In this document: positions 58,191 to 64,000 of the stretch, one piece after another | Position numbering within the stretch: the stretch's first letter is position 1 | Layout: each line of letters starts with the position of its first letter | From: Pseudomonas sp. PD9R | GTDB lineage: Bacteria; Pseudomonadota; Gammaproteobacteria; Pseudomonadales; Pseudomonadaceae | DNA: 64,000 nt | Direction of reading: 5' to 3' | Assembly (NCBI RefSeq): GCF_019200975.1 | Contig: NZ_JAHTMR010000007.1 | Location: forward strand, 137,551-201,550 | The notes under the pieces: model-generated | Database searches by the model: none | What the model was told of the DNA's origin: nothing | The model's input: the letters and a program-made list of their open reading frames with translations, nothing else | Made by a program: the position numbers and the translations under genes

Positions 58191-58445
58191 TTACTTCAGG
58201 CCTTGGCCGGAAAACATCAGCACTTTGTCACCGGCATATTGCACGCTGATAAAGCTGTTCTTGTCGCCCCAGGTGCAACTGGACATGCCGAGCGCACCCG
58301 AGCAATCAGCCGGTTTACCCAGCAAGGTTTCTACATCGGCCTTGGCCATGCCGGCCGAGAGCTTCGAGTAGTTTTCCTGATTGACCTTGCTGCACGCAGC
58401 CAACAGCACGCAGAACGAAAGCAGGGCGATGGATCGCAGCGACAT
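58191..58445 (-). CDS. Small BamE/SmpA-like lipoprotein
   Basis: Predicted lipoprotein of 84 residues. The signal peptide ends in the lipobox LLAAC (Cys18); the mature part, YSKLSAGMAKADVETLLGKP, is the repeat seen in the SmpA/OmlA (BamE-like) fold, followed by CSGALGMSSCTWGDKNSFIS with a likely disulphide. It is too short and too different to be BamE itself. Function unknown; likely periplasm-facing. Upstream of the lipocalin gene. GGAG lies about seven bases before the ATG. Confidence 0.82.
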   Translation of the reverse strand: MSLRSIALLSFCVLLAACSKVNQENYSKLSAGMAKADVETLLGKPADCSGALGMSSCTWGDKNSFISVQYAGDKVLMFSGQGLK

Positions 58446-58659
58446 GGTGTAACTCCAGGGGCGAAGGGGATTGGCATGTCTGCCAAGCAGAACCTTAGAA
58501 GAGAAAACCCCTGTCTGGTTCCCTGCGCGAGAGGCTATTTGTTGGGCCGCTCGTCTGTCATTTGCCGAAGAATCAGCGACTTTGTCTCGCTATCGGACAT
58601 TTCGTCGGTTTTGGCAAAAAGTGCCTAATCTTTGGCGCCACCCAGTCGACATAGGACCT

Positions 58660-58687
58660 TGTGGGAGCGAGCTTGCTCGCTCCCACA
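58660..58687. repeat. Single REP palindrome
   Basis: TGTGGGAGCGAGC-TT-GCTCGCTCCCACA, a perfect 13-base inverted repeat, related in sequence to the family B arms but self-complementary. It lies about 57 bases upstream of the chemoreceptor start, between divergent genes, where it could influence the leader. The rest of the 58446-58743 gap holds no clear promoter. Confidence 0.8.
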
Positions 58688-58743
58688 GTAGCCCCTGCAA
58701 TAATCACAAAGTTCGACCAGTCCCCTCCGCGGTAGCTCATTTA

Positions 58744-60636
58744 ATGACCAGAAACATGAAGTTCAGCCACAAGATCCTGTTGGCTGCTGCCCTCGTGGTG
58801 GCCGTTGCATTCGCTTGTTTCATCCTGTTCAACGACTATCGCCAGCGCCAGACGTTGCGCAGCAGTACTGAAGCCTCGATGCAGGAACTTGGCAGCCTGA
58901 CCACCAGTAACATCCAGACCTGGCTTGAAAGCCGCATGCAATTGCTGCAATCGATGGCCCAGCAGGTCACCGCCGACGGTAATGCACTCGCCAGCCTGAA
59001 ACGCGTTATCGACTTGCCCGCCTACACCGGCAATTTCCAGCTGAGTTACTTCGGCGGTGCCGATGGCGTGATGTTCTCGGTCCCGGCGGGTAACCGTGCG
59101 GCAGACTACGACCCACGCGCCCGTGGCTGGTACAAGGCAGCCAACAGTGCGCAGCAGACCATCGTCACCGAACCCTACATCGCCGCGTCTTCCGGCAAAT
59201 TGGTGATCACCGTGGCGACACCGGTGCAGCGCCAGGGCCAAATGATCGGCGTGGCCGGTGCAGACATCGACCTGTCCAGCGTCAGCGCGATCATCAACTC
59301 GCTGAACTTCGGTGGTCACGGTCACGCCTTCATCGTCAGCGCCGACGGCAAGATCCTGATTCACCCGGACAGCAAACTGGTGCTCAAAAGCCTGGCCGAC
59401 GCTTACCCCAACGAAACGCCGAAAGTCAGCCCGGGCATGAAAGAAGTCGAGATCGACGGCAAACGCCAGTTCATCTCCTTCACCCACGTCAACGGCGTGC
59501 CGTCGGCGGATTGGTATGTGGCGCTGGTGCTCGATCAGGACACCGCGTTCTCGATGCTCAGCGAATTCCGCACCTCGGCGATTATTGCCATGGTGATTGC
59601 CGTAGTGATCATCATCGCCTTGCTGGGCATGTTGATCAGCTTCCTGATGCAGCCGTTGCTGACCATGGGTCGCGCCATGCACGACATCGCCGAAGGCGAA
59701 GGTGACTTGACCAAACGCCTGACCATTCACGGTCACGACGAATTCGGCGCGCTAGGGCTGTCGTTCAACCGTTTCGTTGAACGCATTCACACCTCGATCA
59801 CCGAAGTGTCTTCCGCCACTGGCCAGGTCAACGAAGTCGCCCTGCGCGTTGTCGCGGCGTCGAACTCCTCGATGTTCAACTCCGACCAGCAAGCCTCGCG
59901 CACCAGCAGCGTCGCTGCGGCGATCAACCAGCTCGGTGCCGCCGCCCAGGAAATCGCCCAGAACGCCGCCCTCGCCTCCCAGCATTCGAGCGATGCACGT
60001 AGCCTGGCCGAAGACGGTCAGCAGGTGGTGGACAAAACCATCAGCGCGATGCAGCAGCTCTCGGCGAAGATCAGCGATTCGTGCGGCAACATCGAGACGC
60101 TCAACAGCAACACCGTCAACATCGGGCAGATTCTGGAGGTCATCACCAGCATCTCCCAGCAAACCAACCTGCTGGCCCTGAACGCTGCCATCGAAGCGGC
60201 ACGTGCCGGTGAAGCCGGGCGCGGGTTCGCGGTGGTTGCCGATGAAGTGCGCAACCTCGCCCACCGCACCCAGGATTCGGCGCAGCAAGTGCAGAAGATG
60301 ATTGAAGAGCTGCAAGTCGGTGCCCGGGAAGCGGTCAGCATCATGACCGACAGTCAGCGCCAGAGCGAAAACAGCGTCGGCATCGCCAACCAGGCCGGTG
60401 AACGCCTGGGGAGCGTGACCCAGCGCATCGGCGAGATCGACGGCATGAACCAGTCGGTGGCGACCGCGACCGAAGAGCAGACAGCTGTGGTGGAATCGAT
60501 CAACGTCGACATCACCGAAATCAACACACTGAACCAGGAAGGCGTGGAGAACTTGCAGTCGACTCTGCGTGCGTGTGCTGATCTTGAGCAGCAGGCGGCG
60601 CGGTTGAAGCAGTTGGTGGGTAGTTTCCGCATTTAA
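58744..60636 (+). CDS. Methyl-accepting chemotaxis protein with amino-acid-type dCache domain
   Basis: Chemoreceptor of the PctA/PctB/PctC type. I use the ATG at 58744 (630 residues, [18 protein letters not shown]), which matches the N-terminus of PctA; the longer open frame is non-coding. A membrane helix at about 9-29, dCache periplasmic domain to about 275, a second helix ([19 protein letters not shown]), HAMP, and the signalling domain with [19 protein letters not shown]. The amino-acid-binding motif is complete: Tyr122, Arg127, Trp129, Tyr130, Tyr145 and Asp174. The ligand is therefore probably amino acids or a related amine such as GABA. Confidence 0.94.
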   Translation: MTRNMKFSHKILLAAALVVAVAFACFILFNDYRQRQTLRSSTEASMQELGSLTTSNIQTWLESRMQLLQSMAQQVTADGNALASLKRVIDLPAYTGNFQLSYFGGADGVMFSVPAGNRAADYDPRARGWYKAANSAQQTIVTEPYIAASSGKLVITVATPVQRQGQMIGVAGADIDLSSVSAIINSLNFGGHGHAFIVSADGKILIHPDSKLVLKSLADAYPNETPKVSPGMKEVEIDGKRQFISFTHVNGVPSADWYVALVLDQDTAFSMLSEFRTSAIIAMVIAVVIIIALLGMLISFLMQPLLTMGRAMHDIAEGEGDLTKRLTIHGHDEFGALGLSFNRFVERIHTSITEVSSATGQVNEVALRVVAASNSSMFNSDQQASRTSSVAAAINQLGAAAQEIAQNAALASQHSSDARSLAEDGQQVVDKTISAMQQLSAKISDSCGNIETLNSNTVNIGQILEVITSISQQTNLLALNAAIEAARAGEAGRGFAVVADEVRNLAHRTQDSAQQVQKMIEELQVGAREAVSIMTDSQRQSENSVGIANQAGERLGSVTQRIGEIDGMNQSVATATEEQTAVVESINVDITEINTLNQEGVENLQSTLRACADLEQQAARLKQLVGSFRI

Positions 60637-60713
60637 AGATCAAAAGATCGCAGCCTGCGGCAGCTCCTACAGAATCACGCGATTCCTGAGCTGCCGCAGG
60701 CTGCGATCTTTTG
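60637..60713. repeat. REPIN, family A (TGCGG type)
   Basis: Arms AGATCAAAAGATCGCAGCCT plus GCGGCAGCTCCTACAG, and TGAGCTGCCGCAGGCTGCGA plus TCTTTTG, spacer about 12 bases. Directly behind the chemoreceptor stop and facing the DUF924 gene stop. Confidence 0.87.
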
Positions 60714-60719
60714 GCGGGA

Positions 60720-61322
60720 CTAGAACCTCGAACCTGGCTTTGAAAGGAACACCACTTCCTCAGCCGTTGATGTCCTGCCCAACACCGCATTGCGATGCGG
60801 GAACCGTCCAAACTGCGCAATCACCTTCTGATGCTTTTCGGCGAAATCCAGGTAATCGGCAAACAGCGCCCGATCAATTTCCGGCTGCTGCGCCACCAGA
60901 TCGATGTAACGCGAGATGCATTCGTTCTGCACGGCGAGATTCTCGCTGTGTTCGAACACCAGATAGATAAACACCCGCTGGATTGGCTGCAACTGCCGAT
61001 CGAAATCCGCCGCAATGCCTTGCGCCACCAGTGCCTGAGCCCTGATGTCACCGGAAAAGGATTTGGGTGTATCGCGAAAGATCATTCGCGGGAGTTGGTC
61101 GAGCAACAGCACCAGAGCCAGCCAACCTTCGGGGCGTTGCGCCCACTCGGTCAATCCGCCGGCCAGTGCCTGCTCGACCCAGTCCCCGAAACGCGTCCGC
61201 GCTTCGAGGTCCTGGCTGTCACGCTTGCCGAACCATAACTTGCCCTTGTCAGCCGCGATTGCCCTGGCGGTTTCGGCTGTACCGAACCACCATTCGAGCA
61301 ACGGCTGCCAGGGCGCGTCCAT
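60720..61322 (-). CDS. DUF924 family protein
   Basis: Soluble, all-helical protein of 200 residues. WFGKRDSQDLEARTRFGDWV, LALVLLLDQLPRMIFRDT and HQKVIAQFGRFPHRNAVLGR are the hallmarks of the DUF924 family (TPR-like fold). The biochemical role is unknown. It follows fbp by three bases on the same strand, so it is probably co-transcribed with it. Start MDAPWQPLLEWWFG. Confidence 0.9.
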   Translation of the reverse strand: MDAPWQPLLEWWFGTAETARAIAADKGKLWFGKRDSQDLEARTRFGDWVEQALAGGLTEWAQRPEGWLALVLLLDQLPRMIFRDTPKSFSGDIRAQALVAQGIAADFDRQLQPIQRVFIYLVFEHSENLAVQNECISRYIDLVAQQPEIDRALFADYLDFAEKHQKVIAQFGRFPHRNAVLGRTSTAEEVVFLSKPGSRF

Positions 61323-61325
61323 GGT

Positions 61326-62336
61326 TTATTCCTTGTGGTAAGCCGTAACGCGTTCGACTTCTTCTTTCGAGCCGAGGAACACCGCAACACGCTGGTGCAG
61401 GCCATCAGGCTTGATGTCGAGGATGCGCTGGTGGCCGTCGGTGGACGCACCGCCCGCTTGTTCAACGAGGAACGACATCGGGTTGGCTTCGTACATCAGG
61501 CGCAGTTTGCCCGGTTTGGACGGCTCGCGGCTGTCGCGCGGGTACATGAACAGACCGCCGCGGGTCAGGATACGGTGTACGTCCGCGACCATCGCAGCGA
61601 CCCAGCGCATGTTGTAGTTCTTTTTCAGCGGGCCTTCATCCCCCGCCAGCAATTCGCCAACGTAGCGCTGTACCGGCGCTTCCCAATGACGCTGGTTGGA
61701 TGCGTTGATCGCGAATTCCTGAGTGGTCTCCGGGATCTTGATGTCTTCATGGGTCAGCACGAAGCTGCCCATTTCACGGTCCAGGGTAAAGCCTTTCACG
61801 CCATCGCCGAGGGTCAGCACCAGCATGGTTTGCGGGCCGTAGATGGCATAACCGGCGGCAACTTGCTGGGTGCCTGGCTGCAGGAAGGCCTTTTCGTTCA
61901 AGGCTTCGTTCTGGCTCAGGTATTCGCTCGGGCAACGCAGTACCGAGAAGATAGTGCCGACCGGAGCGTTGATGTCGATGTTCGACGAGCCGTCCAGTGG
62001 GTCGAATACCAGCAGGTACGCGCCTTTCGGGTATTTGCCCGGGATCTGGTAGGCGTTGTCCATTTCTTCGGACGCCATTCCGGCCAGGTGACCGCCCCAT
62101 TCGTTGGCTTCGAGCAGAATCTCGTTGGAGATCACGTCGAGTTTCTTCTGCACTTCGCCTTGGACGTTTTCAGTGCCCATGCTGCCCAGAACACCGCCCA
62201 GGGCGCCTTTGGAAACGGCGTGGCTGATCTCCTTGCAAGCACGCGCCACCACTTCGATCAGGAAGCGCAGATCGGCAGGAGTGTTGTTGCTGCGGGTCTG
62301 CTCAATCAAATAGCGACTCAGGGTAACGCGGGACAT
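61326..62336 (-). CDS. fbp: Class I fructose-1,6-bisphosphatase
   Basis: Gluconeogenic phosphatase converting fructose-1,6-bisphosphate to fructose-6-phosphate, needed when the cell grows on organic acids or amino acids. The 336-residue protein has the metal-binding Glu in MASEEMDN near 92, [20 protein letters not shown] near 113, and the substrate loop [16 protein letters not shown] near 240. Begins [22 protein letters not shown] lies about nine bases before the ATG. DUF924 follows. Confidence 0.96.
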   Translation of the reverse strand: MSRVTLSRYLIEQTRSNNTPADLRFLIEVVARACKEISHAVSKGALGGVLGSMGTENVQGEVQKKLDVISNEILLEANEWGGHLAGMASEEMDNAYQIPGKYPKGAYLLVFDPLDGSSNIDINAPVGTIFSVLRCPSEYLSQNEALNEKAFLQPGTQQVAAGYAIYGPQTMLVLTLGDGVKGFTLDREMGSFVLTHEDIKIPETTQEFAINASNQRHWEAPVQRYVGELLAGDEGPLKKNYNMRWVAAMVADVHRILTRGGLFMYPRDSREPSKPGKLRLMYEANPMSFLVEQAGGASTDGHQRILDIKPDGLHQRVAVFLGSKEEVERVTAYHKE

Positions 62337-62517
62337 GGAAGGCTCCGGTGGAATGGGGGACTAAAAACCCGCGCAGTTTAACGCGAGTCGGGGCGCATTT
62401 CCTCCTATCAGACGTGATCGGCTGAAGAGAGTTCATGCGCGGGGATTAGCGTAGTTGGAAATGGGCTGGATGTAAGCCATGGAGAAGTGGCAGTTTCGAT
62501 ATTTCCCGGTGACTAAT

Positions 62518-62547
62518 CGGGCTTGCCCGCGATCTGGTGCGAAGCAC
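62518..62547. repeat. REP-like fragment and small hairpin behind DUF3999
   Basis: CGGGCTTGCCCGCGATCTGG contains the GGGCTTGCCC core common in other Pseudomonas REP families, followed by CTGGTGCGAAGCACCAG, a 7-pair hairpin. No T tail, so termination of the DUF3999 transcript here is uncertain. The remainder of the 62337-62551 gap holds the fbp promoter, not resolved. Confidence 0.5.
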
Positions 62548-62551
62548 CAGC

Positions 62552-63922
62552 CTAGGGTTTGACCGGCGGCTTGCGCAGCAAACTGAACGCCATCGCCGCC
62601 AGAAACAGAACACTGAGCAACAACACCGCCCACAGGCCAAACTTCTTCCAGTCGGTGGCCACGGGAGCCGATGCTGTCGAAGCCACCGGCGCAACAACCG
62701 CCCCGCCGTCGACCGAAGCCTTGCCCAACGTTGCCAATTTCGCCGGGCTGTAATCCGGGATCAACGTCGCCAATGGCAAGTTCGCCGCTTTCACCGTCGA
62801 ATTGCCCAGCGCCAGCGTGTAAGGCCCCGGACCGCGTGCCAGAAACACCAATTGAGTGGCGCGTACCGCGAACTTCACCGTAGGCGCTTGCGCACCCAAC
62901 CCACCACCGCGCTCGTCCACGGTCAGCTTCAACTGCTGCACGGTTTGCCCCGGCAACTGCAGTTCGTTCTGCACCACGTCCTGCCCGTTCTGTGTCAGGC
63001 GATAGAGCAAACCGCTGCTCAATGGCTGCCACGGCAGACTGCTGTCGCGGCGACCATACAAAGTCACTGGCGCCAGACTGTTGGGCTGGCTCAACTCGAC
63101 CTGCACACGCTCGATGTTCAGCCCCATCGGCAATTGCCAAGTGTATTCACCGGCCTTCACGCTGCTGCCAGCCAAAGATTGCGACCAGACCAACGGCAGC
63201 GGCAAGTTGCGGGGATTGACGCTTTGCAGTTGCGCCGACGTCAGTGTCGGCGCCGAGTGCGGAGAGTCCCACAGCAACCGCAAATAGCGCGCTGACTGTC
63301 CCGGCAAACCCACTTCATGTTGCTCAACCCGCTCATCGGCAAATGTCAGCCGTGCCACCTGCCCTTCGCCCCAGGACTGCCAGTGCTGCAAATCGTCGCT
63401 GGCCTCAATGCTGAAACGCTGGAAGCCATCACGCTCGCTGGTCCAGTCAAGCATCAGCTGCTGCAACGGTGCCTTGATGCCACTGGCATCGAGCAACCAG
63501 CCGCGCAACTCTTCTTCGCCGGCCTCCAACTGACTGGAGGGCTGCACTTCGACCAACGTGCCGTTGGCGCTTGATTGCACCCGCACGTTTGGCGCGTGTT
63601 CGGTGGCGTCCGCCGAGTTGTACAGCGGGAACCATTTCACATCGGTCAGCGTGCGGTTGTCGTCAGTTCGTGCCGTTTCCCGAGCCAGCGCATAAGCCTG
63701 CACATCGCCGGTGGCATTGAACACGCGCACATCGCTCAGATCGGTTTGCCTTGCATTCAATTGCACGGCCAAAGGCAGTTCGAGGCGATACCAAGGACCC
63801 TCGCCACTCACGGATAACGGCACCTGCGTGGCGAAGTCCGCCGGTTTGTCCTGAGCAACCGCCGACAGCGCCACACTCATCGCAACTGCGCCTAACCAAC
63901 ACAGCTTCAGCTTTTGACTCAA
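62552..63922 (-). CDS. DUF3999 domain membrane protein
   Basis: Envelope protein of 456 residues with a signal peptide (MSQKLKLCWLGAVAMSVALS, cleavage near VAQ-D), a large beta-rich periplasmic part typical of DUF3999 (WYRLELPLAVQLNARQTDLS, SDVRVFNATGDVQAYALA) and one C-terminal membrane helix (KFGLWAVLLLSVLFLAAMAF) with a short basic tail. The start is a TTG at 63922, seven bases after GGAG, overlapping the stop of the gene upstream. Function unknown. It is usually paired with a polytopic DUF2339 protein. Confidence 0.88.
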   Translation of the reverse strand: MSQKLKLCWLGAVAMSVALSAVAQDKPADFATQVPLSVSGEGPWYRLELPLAVQLNARQTDLSDVRVFNATGDVQAYALARETARTDDNRTLTDVKWFPLYNSADATEHAPNVRVQSSANGTLVEVQPSSQLEAGEEELRGWLLDASGIKAPLQQLMLDWTSERDGFQRFSIEASDDLQHWQSWGEGQVARLTFADERVEQHEVGLPGQSARYLRLLWDSPHSAPTLTSAQLQSVNPRNLPLPLVWSQSLAGSSVKAGEYTWQLPMGLNIERVQVELSQPNSLAPVTLYGRRDSSLPWQPLSSGLLYRLTQNGQDVVQNELQLPGQTVQQLKLTVDERGGGLGAQAPTVKFAVRATQLVFLARGPGPYTLALGNSTVKAANLPLATLIPDYSPAKLATLGKASVDGGAVVAPVASTASAPVATDWKKFGLWAVLLLSVLFLAAMAFSLLRKPPVKP

Positions 63923-64000
63923 GACGACACTCCTTCAGTTTCCGGCGCCGGTTTTTCAGCATCCGGCACGGGCTCGACGCGCTTGGGCGGTAACGGGGCG
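63919..64000 (-). CDS. C-terminal end of the gene upstream of DUF3999 (probably DUF2339 protein)
   Basis: The last 26 codons of a minus-strand gene that enters from beyond the window: APLPPKRVEPVPDAEKPAPE, then TEGVSS and a TGA that overlaps the DUF3999 start (TTGA). The low-complexity proline-rich tail carries no family signature; identity as the DUF2339 membrane protein is inferred only from the usual gene pair. Confidence 0.55.
   Translation of the reverse strand, partial: APLPPKRVEPVPDAEKPAPETEGVSS

Noticed and set aside
58471..60636. Chemoreceptor starting at 58471 with 721 residues
   Set aside because: The first 91 codons cross the REP palindrome and show no protein similarity; the start at 58744 matches PctA-type receptors.
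7931..60713. Possible CRISPR array from the many similar repeats
   Set aside because: The repeats are inverted pairs dispersed over 50 kb, not regularly spaced direct repeats, and no cas genes are present.

Overview
The window looks like a stretch of chromosome from a Pseudomonas of the P. fluorescens group. The evidence is the gene order (pilMNOPQ-aroK beside ponA; hslVU beside the class II pha cluster, ubiEJB, hisIE and tatABC; a complete hut locus), a GC-rich coding style with frequent GTG and TTG starts, and about twenty REP/REPIN-type palindromic repeats between genes. I see no rRNA, tRNA, CRISPR array, insertion sequence, prophage or integrase, so this reads as core genome rather than an island. 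I found no new multi-gene system. The most unusual object is a histidine ammonia-lyase paralogue that has lost exactly the cofactor-forming tripeptide.

Layout. 1-5.2 kb: type IV pilus assembly operon pilMNOPQ running left into aroK (cut by the window edge). 5.4-7.9 kb: divergent ponA (PBP1A). 8-10.6 kb: malic enzyme, a secreted nuclease-fold protein and rpmE. 10.9-18.4 kb: priA, argS, a SPOR-domain protein, hslVU behind a convincing heat-shock promoter, and a DUF971 protein. 18.6-25.7 kb: medium-chain-length polyhydroxyalkanoate cluster phaC1-phaZ-phaC2-phaD, with convergent phaIF and a small PHA-associated gene. 25.9-31.9 kb: ubiE-ubiJ-ubiB (ubiquinone), hisI-hisE, tatABC and rsmE. 32-38.6 kb: an HBM-type chemoreceptor, and convergent opgGH (periplasmic glucans). 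38.9-42.4 kb: dtd, a proline iminopeptidase, an esterase and an orphan choline/betaine-type binding protein. 42.7-57.5 kb: the histidine-utilisation locus. 57.6-64 kb: two lipoproteins, an amino-acid-type dCache chemoreceptor, DUF924, fbp, DUF3999 and the tail of its upstream partner.

How the genes work together. The pha genes make, store and remobilise PHA. A TetR-type regulator (PhaD) and phasins (PhaF, PhaI) lie alongside, and a near-identical 18-bp inverted-repeat site sits upstream of both phaC1 and phaI. The hut genes cover import (NCS1 permease, ABC system HutXWV) and the five-step route HutH-HutU-HutI-HutF-HutG to glutamate, under the GntR-type repressor HutC. Palindromic TTGTA-type sites lie upstream of hutU and between hutC and hutF. 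Three REPINs lie inside the hut polycistron. Many REPINs sit directly behind stop codons, and several spurious reading frames in the window are simply translated REPINs.
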